From assembly GCA_002344795.1 (NCBI GenBank), contig DDUM01000032.1, positions 1 through 25,319 on the forward strand: a DNA stretch of 25,319 nt, read 5' to 3'. Source of the DNA: Flammeovirgaceae bacterium UBA2338. Its GTDB lineage: Bacteria; Bacteroidota; Bacteroidia; Cytophagales; Cyclobacteriaceae. The notes beneath the pieces are model-generated. The model did no database searches, was not told the DNA's origin, and worked only from the letters and a program-made list of their open reading frames with translations. Within the stretch, counting starts at the first letter, position 1; the number at the start of each line of letters is the position of its first letter. Made by a program: the position numbers and the translations under genes. Below are positions 15,442 through 23,308 of the stretch, piece after piece.

Positions 15442-16775
15442 TATTTTAACCAATCGATGGTACTGATGTCAACCATATAAATATCTCTTCCCCCAACACC
15501 ACCAGGGCGCTGACTTGCAAACAGAGCGTATTTGCCATCAGGTGATATACGGAAATGGGTGTCATCGTTTACAGAGTTGATCGGATAGCCTAAATTCCGA
15601 GGCGATCCCCAATTGGTTCCAGTCCATTCCGCCATGAAAATATCGTATCCCCCCATGCTGTCGTGGCCTCTAGAAGAGAAAAACAGCCATTTCATATTGG
15701 GATGCAACCATACTGTTGTTTCATTCTCTTCTGTATTAAGATTGGCAACCGGAATTGGAGGTGCCCATTTGGATCCGTTTTTTGTTGACTTAAAAATGTC
15801 AGAACCATATTTCTCACCATTTCTTTCACTTACGAAGTAAAGCGTTTTTTCGTCGGGAGAAAGAGTGGGACATGCATCAAAATAGGATGAGTTCAATCCT
15901 TTAGGCATTAGTTTAGCCATGTTCCATTTCCCGCTTTTAGTTAGTTTGGCAACAGCCAGGTCAGAACTTTTTGTGTATCGGGCAATGTTCTGGGTAATAT
16001 ACATGGTATTGCCATCGGTCGACAAATGTGAGCAATTGTCAAATTCATCGGTATTCAACTTTCCTTCCACTTGTTCGGCTTCGGCCCAATTCCCGTCTTC
16101 TGTAAGGGTTGTAAAGTAGATGTCTTCAAAGTAAACATCATCTCCGGCTTTTTGTCCACCCGTTCCCTGAGGACGGCGGGAGGTGAAATAAATGATTTTC
16201 CCATCAGGTGCGATTACCGGGGAATAGTCGTCGTACTTTGAATTCAGGTGAGCTCCGGCATTTTTAATTGTGACAGCAAGTGGTTTTGCAACAAGTTCTT
16301 TTGCAGAACGAAGTTGTCCTAAATGGAAATCAACATCTGATGATTTAACGAGTTCAGGTTTTAGACTTGCCTTGTATGCTTCTAGTTTGGCAATAGCGTC
16401 ATCCAGTTTTTCCAATCGATGAAGGATTTTTCCATAGAGATAATCAACATCAGTCGACACTTTCTCTTCAATTGCAATTGCCTTATCGAGGTATTCTTTG
16501 GATAACTCCCAATTGTTTAATTCGTAGTGACACTCCGCAATGCGAAAATTTGCCATCGCATTCGACTTATCAATGGTTAGAACCTCTCTATAAGTGTTTA
16601 GCGCCCCACGATAATCGCCGGCGTATTGCTTGTTTTTCGCATCAATCATCTTTGCTGAAATCACTCCTTTGTCAATTACCGTAAGCGTGGTATCTGGCAA
16701 AGTATTAAGAGTGACAGCACTGGCTGTTGTGCCAAGAAAAAGCATCAGTAGTGTGGAAAACAGGAACTTACTCAT
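15441..16775 (-). CDS. Exported TPR / PD40 beta-propeller protein (PorE-like N-terminal half)
   Basis: A 444-aa exported protein. ATG at 16775 gives a good signal peptide (MSKFLFSTLLMLFLGTTASA); an ATG ten codons upstream would lie at the candidate promoter and is less likely. Residues about 40-150 form TPR-like helices (YAGDYRGALNTYREVLTID, FRIAECHYELNNWELSKEYL). Residues about 180-440 form a WD40-like (PD40) propeller with repeated blades such as VIAPDGKIIYFTSRRP, TLSPDEKTLYFVSER, LFFSSRG and YALFASQRPGG. The final blades share NLGYPINS--DD with the PorE-like protein at 23309, so the two are paralogous. No OmpA domain is present here. It is probably a periplasmic or outer-membrane-associated scaffold acting with the overlapping CRD-like protein. 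Its role is inferred from T9SS relatives. Confidence 0.87.
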   Translation of the reverse strand: MSKFLFSTLLMLFLGTTASAVTLNTLPDTTLTVIDKGVISAKMIDAKNKQYAGDYRGALNTYREVLTIDKSNAMANFRIAECHYELNNWELSKEYLDKAIAIEEKVSTDVDYLYGKILHRLEKLDDAIAKLEAYKASLKPELVKSSDVDFHLGQLRSAKELVAKPLAVTIKNAGAHLNSKYDDYSPVIAPDGKIIYFTSRRPQGTGGQKAGDDVYFEDIYFTTLTEDGNWAEAEQVEGKLNTDEFDNCSHLSTDGNTMYITQNIARYTKSSDLAVAKLTKSGKWNMAKLMPKGLNSSYFDACPTLSPDEKTLYFVSERNGEKYGSDIFKSTKNGSKWAPPIPVANLNTEENETTVWLHPNMKWLFFSSRGHDSMGGYDIFMAEWTGTNWGSPRNLGYPINSVNDDTHFRISPDGKYALFASQRPGGVGGRDIYMVDISTIDWLK

Positions 16776-16793
16776 TGTTGTGACAGGTTTAAA

Positions 16794-16801
16794 CAAATAT
16801 A
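16794..16801 (-). promoter_or_regulatory. Candidate -7 box for TPR-propeller/CRD pair
   Basis: Read on the - strand, TATATTTG matches TAnnTTTG exactly and lies 18 bases before the ATG at 16775, giving a short leader. No clear TTG is seen near -33. The position supports the shorter start for the TPR-propeller gene. Confidence 0.4.
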
Positions 16802-16833
16802 GCAAAAAGGTATAGTAAAAGAAAGAACTGAGC

Positions 16834-17619
16834 TTATAAGGCAGATTTTTTTAGGGCAAACGGATTTTTACTAAGATCTGTGATTTCATGCATCCCCAGA
16901 GTCGCTGCAATAATTGCTAAAACCGGCGCGAAAACCACCCCGATGTCGTAAGGAATAAAAAACATAAGAGAAAAAACGGCCCCGTTGCCTATGGCAAACC
17001 CTGCATGAGTCCGAACAAATTTTACACTGTCATCAATACTCAAACGGAATCGTTCGTTGATGTAATCAATCATGCAAAAACCATAAAAATAGCAACCCAC
17101 ACTAAAAAGGAAAAATGATGTTAAGGGTTTTGCATCAGCAACAAACAAAACAAATACATACCAAAATGCAAAAATGGAATATTCAAGAATGAAATTGCCC
17201 ATCGAAATTCGGATTGCTCTCCGAATATCAGACAAAAACTGCTTCCAGTTGGATTCATAAGTGTTGCCTGTAATAATCGTTTCTGTCTGCAGGCTTAATT
17301 TGGTAAGCATTGGGGATAAAACAATAAACACAATGTATTTTCTGAGTTTATACCCCATCATGATTACAGAGAACACAAATAAATTGTAAAGTAGATCTGC
17401 CATTAGCCCTTTAATGGAATTGACATTTGGAATTGATTGCTCTTTTAAATGGAGCTCAAGCCACCATGCTCCCAGCAAAATCAGAATGGAAAGTACTAGA
17501 GGCGGGATGAACCATGCCCAAAGTTTCTTGCGGACAATAAGCTTAACCGCATCAGGGTAAGTCCTGATTCCAAGCCAGAATTCGTTAAAAAATTGTTCCA
17601 CAGGGTAAAAATAGCTCAA
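16834..17619 (-). CDS. EI24/CysZ-like integral membrane protein
   Basis: A membrane protein of about 261 aa in the EI24 family, which includes the sulfate transporter CysZ. It has a first hydrophobic segment FIPPLVLSILILLGAWW, several further helices in the middle (LLYNLFVFSVIMMGY, FAFWYVFVLFVADA), and the family-like stretch CMIDYINERFRLSIDDSVKFV, followed by FFIPYDIGVVFAPVLAIIAAT near the end. No ATG can serve as the start: the frame opens at a stop near 17677 and the first Met lies after the first membrane helix. TTG at 17619 or GTG at 17601 must be used. The gene is divergent from purB with an 84-base gap and ends 58 bases before the TPR-propeller gene. The substrate is unknown; CysZ function should not be assumed. 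Confidence 0.8.
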   Translation of the reverse strand: MSYFYPVEQFFNEFWLGIRTYPDAVKLIVRKKLWAWFIPPLVLSILILLGAWWLELHLKEQSIPNVNSIKGLMADLLYNLFVFSVIMMGYKLRKYIVFIVLSPMLTKLSLQTETIITGNTYESNWKQFLSDIRRAIRISMGNFILEYSIFAFWYVFVLFVADAKPLTSFFLFSVGCYFYGFCMIDYINERFRLSIDDSVKFVRTHAGFAIGNGAVFSLMFFIPYDIGVVFAPVLAIIAATLGMHEITDLSKNPFALKKSAL

Positions 17620-17680
17620 AAAACAATAACAAATAGCTGATTTTAGGTGCTGACTGCAATGGTGGTTGTGCTGGGTTTAT

Positions 17681-17688
17681 TAGTTTTG
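17681..17688 (+). promoter_or_regulatory. Candidate -7 box for purB
   Basis: TAGTTTTG matches TAnnTTTG exactly and ends 15 bases before the purB ATG, the same close layout as the box at 16794. The nearest TTG upstream is only 12 bases away, so the -33 element is doubtful. Confidence 0.35.
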
Positions 17689-17703
17689 TGCTTTAAAATT
17701 ATC

Positions 17704-19056
17704 ATGCAGCTAAACACTCTTCAGGCCATCTCTCCAATTGATGGTCGTTACCGTGGACAAACTAAGGTTTTGTCGGATTATTTTTCAGAAGGCGCACTTA
17801 TCCGTTACAGGGTTCTTGTTGAAATCGAATACTTTATTGCGCTTTGCGAAATCCCGCTTCCTCAACTAGCTGATTTCGATCAAAAACTTTTTCCCGCAAT
17901 TCGAGCGATTCATTCCGGATTTTCTGAAGGCGATGCACTTCGCATTAAGGAAATTGAAAAAATCACCAATCACGATGTTAAAGCGGTAGAGTATTTTCTC
18001 AAAGAAAAATTCGAAACGCTGGGTGTTGGAGAGCAAAAGGAATTTATTCACTTTGGCCTTACCTCTCAAGACATCAATAACACATCTGTTCCGCTTTCAG
18101 TAAAACAGGTCGTTAGTGATGTGTACCTGCCTCTTCTTGATGAAGTGACCGATCGACTTTCAACATTGGCCGAAGAATGGAAGAACATACCAATGCTTGC
18201 GCGTACACACGGACAGCCGGCTTCGCCAACACGTTTGGGAAAGGAAATACTTGTTTTTGCAGAGCGCCTTTCGAAACAACGTATTCAGCTGACAAGTATT
18301 CCTTATTCGGCAAAATTTGGAGGTGCTACCGGAAATTTCAATGCGCATCATGTTGCTTATCCAAAAATTGATTGGGTTGCATTTTCCAATAAGTTCGTAA
18401 ATAAAACATTGGGACTCGATCGATCACAGACAACTACCCAGATAGAGCATTATGACAATATTGCGTCCTTATTTGATGCGATGAAACGAATCAATACAAT
18501 TCTTCTCGATTTCGATCGTGACGTTTGGGCGTATATTTCGATGGATTACTTTAAGCAAAAGATCAAAGAAGGTGAAGTGGGATCATCCGCAATGCCACAT
18601 AAAGTGAATCCGATTGATTTTGAAAATTCAGAGGGCAATCTGGGAATTGCAAATGCCATCCTCGAACATCTCTCCGCAAAATTACCTGTTTCACGTTTAC
18701 AACGCGACTTAACCGATAGCACAGTTCTTCGTAATGTTGGTGTTCCGTTCGGACATACCGTTATCGGATTGAAATCTTTGCTGAAGGGTCTTGATAAGTT
18801 ATTGCTGAATGAAGCAACCGTTCGCCGTGATCTCGAAGATAATTGGGCTGTTGTAGCGGAAGCAATTCAGACTATTCTCCGCAGAGAGTCCTATCCCAAT
18901 CCTTACGAAGCGCTTAAAGCGCTAACCCGTACCAACAAAAAGATCGATGCAAACGCTATTTCGGAGTTTATAACAGGACTTGAAGTTAGTGAAGCGGTAA
19001 AGCAAGAGCTTCGGTCAATTTCTCCCTATACATACACGGGAATAACAACTTTGTAA
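17704..19056 (+). CDS. purB: Adenylosuccinate lyase
   Basis: It acts twice in purine synthesis: it splits SAICAR to AICAR and adenylosuccinate to AMP, releasing fumarate each time. At 450 aa it is close to the E. coli-type enzyme. ATG at 17704 gives MQLNTLQAISPIDGRY, the usual family N-terminus; a GTG at 17647 would add an unlikely hydrophobic leader. Catalytic features are RTHGQPASPTRLG with H169 (general acid) and the fumarase/aspartase-superfamily signature GSSAMPHKVNPIDFEN (G293 onward, with S294-S295 supplying the catalytic serine). It is divergent from the EI24 gene. A thioredoxin-domain gene starts 29 bases downstream and may be co-transcribed. Confidence 0.97.
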   Translation: MQLNTLQAISPIDGRYRGQTKVLSDYFSEGALIRYRVLVEIEYFIALCEIPLPQLADFDQKLFPAIRAIHSGFSEGDALRIKEIEKITNHDVKAVEYFLKEKFETLGVGEQKEFIHFGLTSQDINNTSVPLSVKQVVSDVYLPLLDEVTDRLSTLAEEWKNIPMLARTHGQPASPTRLGKEILVFAERLSKQRIQLTSIPYSAKFGGATGNFNAHHVAYPKIDWVAFSNKFVNKTLGLDRSQTTTQIEHYDNIASLFDAMKRINTILLDFDRDVWAYISMDYFKQKIKEGEVGSSAMPHKVNPIDFENSEGNLGIANAILEHLSAKLPVSRLQRDLTDSTVLRNVGVPFGHTVIGLKSLLKGLDKLLLNEATVRRDLEDNWAVVAEAIQTILRRESYPNPYEALKALTRTNKKIDANAISEFITGLEVSEAVKQELRSISPYTYTGITTL

Positions 19057-19085
19057 AACGGTCTGAATTTTGTGAGGAAATGTTT

Positions 19086-20243
19086 ATGGTACGATTTATT
19101 ACACTAGTTAACCTGCTTTTTTGGGCCGGTCAAATTCAGGCACAGGGCATCCCTTTTCATAAGGGTGATTTTGCAAGCGCTCAGGCCATTGCAAAGTCAG
19201 AAGGGAAATTGATTTTTGTTGATTTTTATGCCACCTGGTGTGCACCATGTAAATTTATGGCGAATCAGATATTTCCGGATACCATTTTGCAAAACTATTT
19301 CACTGCGAATTTTATCTCACTTCAAATTGATGCGGAACGCCAGGAGCGGGAACTTTTAAATCGCGTCAATGTAGAGGCTTATCCAACGCTAGTTTTTTTT
19401 CAGGCAGATGGCAAGGTTATTTATCATTCAAAAGGTGCTATGGATGCTCCAACGCTTTTGGAAACTGCCACTATGGTAAGGGAATATGAGAAAAACAAGA
19501 AGGCCTATGAAAAGAATCCATCCAACCTCCGTTCTTTAAGTTTGTATCTTACAGTTTTATCGCATTCAGATCCAATTCAGGCTCGCTCAATTGCATTGAA
19601 ACATTTGTCATCTATTACAACTGAAAAATGTACAATACCTGAGAATTGGTCTTTAATCAGAAGTTTTGATCGTGATCCTGATTCCAGATTTTTTCTGTAT
19701 TCACTCGAAAATTTCAGATTTTTTGTTGAGCAAATGCCGGGCTATCAGGAATACTTTACGGGATGCGCCGGTTTGATTATTGAACGTGCTGTTGAGTTAA
19801 GGGATGAAAAACTTGTTCAACGTTATAAAGATGTGGCTACAGCTGCAATTGGTAAAATGAACATGCCAGTTTCCGAAAGTTTTTTATACGAAATTGACGC
19901 CTACTATTACTCCCAAACCGGTCAGCGCGATAAGCATCTGGCTTCACTTGATCAATGGATGATGGATCCCATTACCAATGCCGGTGTGATTTGCAATACC
20001 GTTTTTGAGACTGTTGATCGATATGGCGTTGATGCTTATCCATTTACCCTCAAGTGGGCACAAAGAGCAGTTGAAATGGAGAAATCATTCTTTACGCTGA
20101 TGACTTTGGCTACTGTTTATCGCTCAAAGGGTATGAAAAAGGAAGCACTCCAGACTGCAGAATCAGCTCAGAAACTGGCGGGACCAGAAGACGACATAAA
20201 TTTTTATGAATCCTTTATTCAGGAAGTCAACCAGATGAAATAA
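19086..20243 (+). CDS. Exported thioredoxin-domain protein with helical C-terminal region
   Basis: A protein of about 385 aa with a signal peptide (MVRFITLVNLLFWAGQIQAQG). ATG at 19086 is chosen over ATG at 19080 because a GAGGA at 19074-19078 sits seven bases before it. The thioredoxin fold is clear (about 22-130): FVDFYATWCAPCKFM with the redox pair C52 and C55, and a cis-Pro site in VEAYPTLVFF. The rest (about 135-385) is helical and TPR-like, with paired-helix patterns but few strong motifs. It probably acts as a periplasmic disulfide or thiol oxidoreductase with a partner-binding tail; the substrate is not evident. It follows purB on the same strand and converges with the desaturase, the two stops being one base apart with no terminator between. 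Confidence 0.85.
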   Translation: MVRFITLVNLLFWAGQIQAQGIPFHKGDFASAQAIAKSEGKLIFVDFYATWCAPCKFMANQIFPDTILQNYFTANFISLQIDAERQERELLNRVNVEAYPTLVFFQADGKVIYHSKGAMDAPTLLETATMVREYEKNKKAYEKNPSNLRSLSLYLTVLSHSDPIQARSIALKHLSSITTEKCTIPENWSLIRSFDRDPDSRFFLYSLENFRFFVEQMPGYQEYFTGCAGLIIERAVELRDEKLVQRYKDVATAAIGKMNMPVSESFLYEIDAYYYSQTGQRDKHLASLDQWMMDPITNAGVICNTVFETVDRYGVDAYPFTLKWAQRAVEMEKSFFTLMTLATVYRSKGMKKEALQTAESAQKLAGPEDDINFYESFIQEVNQMK

Positions 20244-20244
20244 A

Positions 20245-21228
20245 TTAAATCTCTTTTAGTGAGATCATTTTATTTCGTTCAGGATCCCAGACTTTTAAAC
20301 GAAAACATGCAACAATGTCCTTTATGGATAAGGATGTTTCTCTTGCGTTTTGAAGTTCCGGAATGGACTTCATCACTTCGGGCAAACGGTAAAACGGTAT
20401 TCTTGAATTCATGTGGTGAATGTGATGATACCCGATATTTGCAGTAACCCAATTCCAGAAAAAATTCATTTTCATATAGCTCGAAGACTCGAGGGCAGCA
20501 TGATGGTAGGTCCATCCTTCTTTCTCTCGAAAAGTAACTCCGGGAAAGTTATGTTGAGCATAAAAAAGGTAAGCACCGATCATATCTGCAAGGATAAAAG
20601 GAATAATAATTCCGAATAACCAGGCTTCCCAACCAAGGAAATAGAACACAATGAATTGCAATGAGAAATGGAGAATCAATGCGACCAATGAATCCCAATG
20701 TCGCTTTGGAGAACTTGAAAACGATTGTACACACATTCCAACCAGAAACATCGAAAAATAACCGAAGAAAATAGTCAGGGGATGTCGGGTAGCAAGATAG
20801 GAGCGCTTTTCTGAAGGCGTTGATTTTAGAAATTTTTCTCTTGTCATGATTGGGTAAGATCCAATACTTGCGCTAAACAGTTTGGAATTATGGTTGTGGT
20901 GGTAATCATGCGACCTTTTCCAAATACTGGATGGTGCAAGAATCAAAACCCCAAATAATTTAAAAACAATAGTTGCAACAGATGATTTTGAAAGTATTGC
21001 CCCATGCTGATGATCGTGATAGATGACAAAAAAGCGCACCATAACCAATCCTGCAAAAAGAGAAGCTAAAGTACGTACGATGGTTTCCTCAATAAGCAAT
21101 GCAGTTACGATGGAACCACACAATAAGATTAATGTGCTTATGGTATAATACCAACTCAAGCCCTTACTTTCTTTCGTAAAAGGTTTTGTTGCCAATATTA
21201 GTTCTTTGCCTGTGCGCATGCGCTGCAA
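20245..21228 (-). CDS. Membrane fatty acid desaturase
   Basis: A 327-aa integral membrane di-iron enzyme of the fatty acid desaturase family. It should introduce a double bond, or a hydroxyl group in some relatives, into an acyl chain at the cytoplasmic membrane. Three His boxes are present: HDHQH (H71-H75), HDYHH (H107-H111) and HHIHH (H268-H272), with an extra conserved-looking H226 in YAQHNFPG. Hydrophobic segments lie at about 28-46, 52-70, 86-100, 152-170 and 183-218. Its start is 13 bases after the stop of the acyltransferase gene, so the two likely form a lipid operon. Substrate and double-bond position cannot be read from the sequence; some family members act on carotenoids or sphingolipids instead. 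Confidence 0.92.
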   Translation of the reverse strand: MQRMRTGKELILATKPFTKESKGLSWYYTISTLILLCGSIVTALLIEETIVRTLASLFAGLVMVRFFVIYHDHQHGAILSKSSVATIVFKLFGVLILAPSSIWKRSHDYHHNHNSKLFSASIGSYPIMTREKFLKSTPSEKRSYLATRHPLTIFFGYFSMFLVGMCVQSFSSSPKRHWDSLVALILHFSLQFIVFYFLGWEAWLFGIIIPFILADMIGAYLFYAQHNFPGVTFREKEGWTYHHAALESSSYMKMNFFWNWVTANIGYHHIHHMNSRIPFYRLPEVMKSIPELQNARETSLSIKDIVACFRLKVWDPERNKMISLKEI

Positions 21229-21241
21229 AAATAGTGAAATC

Positions 21242-22129
21242 TCAGCCCGCTGGAATTCCCGGACGTTTATGCTTCCATCTTCTGTGACTCCAAAGCCAGA
21301 GCTCAGGTTTTTTAATGATGTCTGATTCTAACCTCCTTGAGTGGGACTCAGATATTTGCCCGTCTTGTGTATCGGATGGATTTTCAAAAAGTGTTTCTGC
21401 ATAAACAGTGTAGTATCCTCTTTTTGTTCGGTCAATACAAACATACACCACTGCATATCCCATTTTTGAAGCGATCTTTTCTGTACCCCAAAATACGGGC
21501 GTGTCCTGATTGAGGAATTCGGTCCAATAGGCGTTTTCAGGCGAAGGTGTTTGGTCGGCAATAAATGCGGTGGCGTTGATTTCCTTTCGGTTGCGAACCA
21601 TTTCCTTGAACGTGTCGCTCATCGCATATAGTTTTGTTCCGAAACGGGTACGCATCCTGCAGATGAGTCCATTGAACCATTTATTTCTCAATGGATGGTA
21701 GATCACATAGAGCTGTTGCGGACAGGAAAGACTAAATGCATTGCCGGCCCACTCCCAATTTCCATAATGGCCCATGACAATAATTACACTCTTTCCCTCA
21801 GCATGATAGCGCTGAAAAAGGCTTAAAGCTTCCGGATGCAATTGACAGTGTTTTAACATTGATTTTTTACTGATTGTCAATGTTTTAAAAGTTTCGAGAA
21901 ACAAATCACAGAGATAGCGGTAGTACTTTTTAACCAGAATGGAATATTCTTGTTCGGATTTGCCGGGAAATGCATTGTGAAGATTGGTCAAAACCACCTT
22001 TTTTCTATAACCTAAAACCTTGAATAATAGCAAGTAAAGAAGATCGCTAACCAGGTATAATACCGGAAACGGGAGGATGGAAAGCAGATAAAGAAAAGGT
22101 AACGCTAGGAAGTAGACAATGGCCTGCAT
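21242..22129 (-). CDS. LpxL/HtrB-family lipid acyltransferase
   Basis: A 295-aa membrane-associated acyltransferase of the lysophospholipid/lipid A biosynthesis acyltransferase family. It begins with a hydrophobic anchor (AIVYFLALPFLYLLSILPFPVL). The catalytic HX4E motif is HYGNWE (H121, E126). DQTPSPENAYWTEFLNQDTP and WLWSHRRWKHKRP are typical of Bacteroidota members. It probably adds a secondary acyl chain to lipid A, or acylates another membrane lipid. The desaturase follows closely in the same direction, and the exported TPR gene is divergent across a 91-base gap. A TATTTTTG box lies only a few bases before the ATG, too close to serve as its promoter. Confidence 0.92.
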   Translation of the reverse strand: MQAIVYFLALPFLYLLSILPFPVLYLVSDLLYLLLFKVLGYRKKVVLTNLHNAFPGKSEQEYSILVKKYYRYLCDLFLETFKTLTISKKSMLKHCQLHPEALSLFQRYHAEGKSVIIVMGHYGNWEWAGNAFSLSCPQQLYVIYHPLRNKWFNGLICRMRTRFGTKLYAMSDTFKEMVRNRKEINATAFIADQTPSPENAYWTEFLNQDTPVFWGTEKIASKMGYAVVYVCIDRTKRGYYTVYAETLFENPSDTQDGQISESHSRRLESDIIKKPELWLWSHRRWKHKRPGIPAG

Positions 22130-22220
22130 GGCTCAAAAATAGAGATTATAGCTGATTAGATGGTTTTCCCAAAGGCATTGGCTGGATTTTTGCTATTTTT
22201 AAGATTCAAATTTCTCAAAC

Positions 22221-23291
22221 ATGAAGAGGATATTCCATTTAGCTGTTTTCCTGATAGCGCCATTTGCTTTGTCAGCCCAAACCGACACCAGTCAGGTAAA
22301 TCCTGAGGCGCAACAAAAATACAACGAGGGAGTTGCTGCGTATGAAAGCAAAAAACTTGATGAAGCGATATCCCGATTCACAGAAGCGCTTGCTCTCGAT
22401 CCCAAATTTGAAAAGGCACTTCTCAACAGGGGAAATGCATACTATGAGGCGAAGAAAACGGATAAAGCAATTGCTGATTATAATACATGCGGACAACTAA
22501 ACGGACCATCTGCAGATAATGCTTGGTATATGAAAGGTACCGCAGAAATGGATTTAGGGCAGTATGAAGAAGCCGTGAAAAGTTTTACGAATGCTGCCAA
22601 TAAAAAGAACGGTGAAGCAAAGTATCACTATAATCTTGGTGTGGCTCAATTCCAGGCCGGGAATTACGATGATGCAATTGGTTCATTTTCGAACGCTATT
22701 CGGTTAAAGCCTGATTATGCCTTTGCATACAATGACCGCGCTTCTGCAAAGAAGAAAAAGGGCGACCTCGACGGAGCGATCAAGGATTATGAAAGCGCGA
22801 TTCAGTCGAACCCGCAATTGACTTTCGCTTACAACAACCTTGGTTCCGTTAAACGCCAGAAAGGTGATTTTACCGGTGCAATTCAGGAATATAATAATGC
22901 AATTCGATTGAAAAAGGATTATTATATAGCTTATAATAATCGTGGAATGGCAAAAATGGATGCAGGAAAGTTTGAAGAGGCAATCGCTGATTTCAATGAA
23001 GCAATAAAGCTGAAAGCAGATTATGCATTTGCTTACAACAATCGCGCAGCATGCTACATAAAAATGCAAAAATACAAAGAAGCAGTTGCCGATTGCGACA
23101 AAGCTATTCAGTTGGATGCTGCTTATGGAGTTGCATACTTGAATCGTGGCATTGCAAAAGAAATGTTACGCGATTTGGCCGGAGCTTGCAGTGATTGGGA
23201 GAATGCAGCTGCAATGGGTGTTGAATCCGGAGAAACATATTACAACATTTATGGAGTTTGTTCGGAAGTTGAAAAATATAACCAGAAATGA
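22221..23291 (+). CDS. Exported tetratricopeptide-repeat protein
   Basis: A 356-aa protein with a signal peptide (MKRIFHLAVFLIAPFALSAQ) followed by about eight or nine TPR units from residue 30 to 340. Clear repeats include YNEGVAAYESKKLDEAISRF, YNLGVAQFQAGNYDDAIGSF, YNNLGSVKRQKGDFTGAIQEY and YNNRGMAKMDAGKFEEAIADF, each with the W/Y-L-G-A-Y-A-P pattern. It should act in the periplasm as a protein-protein scaffold. It lies 17 bases before the PorE-like gene, which has a strong ribosome site in that gap, so the pair is probably one operon and the TPR protein may work with the PorE-like protein. No enzymatic motif is seen. Confidence 0.9.
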   Translation: MKRIFHLAVFLIAPFALSAQTDTSQVNPEAQQKYNEGVAAYESKKLDEAISRFTEALALDPKFEKALLNRGNAYYEAKKTDKAIADYNTCGQLNGPSADNAWYMKGTAEMDLGQYEEAVKSFTNAANKKNGEAKYHYNLGVAQFQAGNYDDAIGSFSNAIRLKPDYAFAYNDRASAKKKKGDLDGAIKDYESAIQSNPQLTFAYNNLGSVKRQKGDFTGAIQEYNNAIRLKKDYYIAYNNRGMAKMDAGKFEEAIADFNEAIKLKADYAFAYNNRAACYIKMQKYKEAVADCDKAIQLDAAYGVAYLNRGIAKEMLRDLAGACSDWENAAAMGVESGETYYNIYGVCSEVEKYNQK

Positions 23292-23295
23292 TTAC

Positions 23296-23301
23296 AGGAG
23301 G
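23296..23301 (+). promoter_or_regulatory. Perfect Shine-Dalgarno AGGAGG
   Basis: AGGAGG lies seven bases before the ATG at 23309 and fixes that start. Most genes in this window have no such site, and Bacteroidota use it rarely, so this gene may be translated at a high or separately set rate. Confidence 0.75.
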
Positions 23302-23308
23302 AATTTAT

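Noticed and set aside
15043..16775. A single PorE-like gene broken by a frameshift
   Set aside because: The downstream part has its own signal peptide and a clean TAATG stop-start overlap, so it reads as two designed genes.
17647..17703. Extended purB start at GTG 17647
   Set aside because: It would add a hydrophobic leader to a cytoplasmic enzyme and overlap the promoter-like box; the family N-terminus begins at 17704.
22134..22141. Exact TAnnTTTG box on the - strand before the acyltransferase
   Set aside because: It ends four bases before the ATG, so transcription would start inside the gene.
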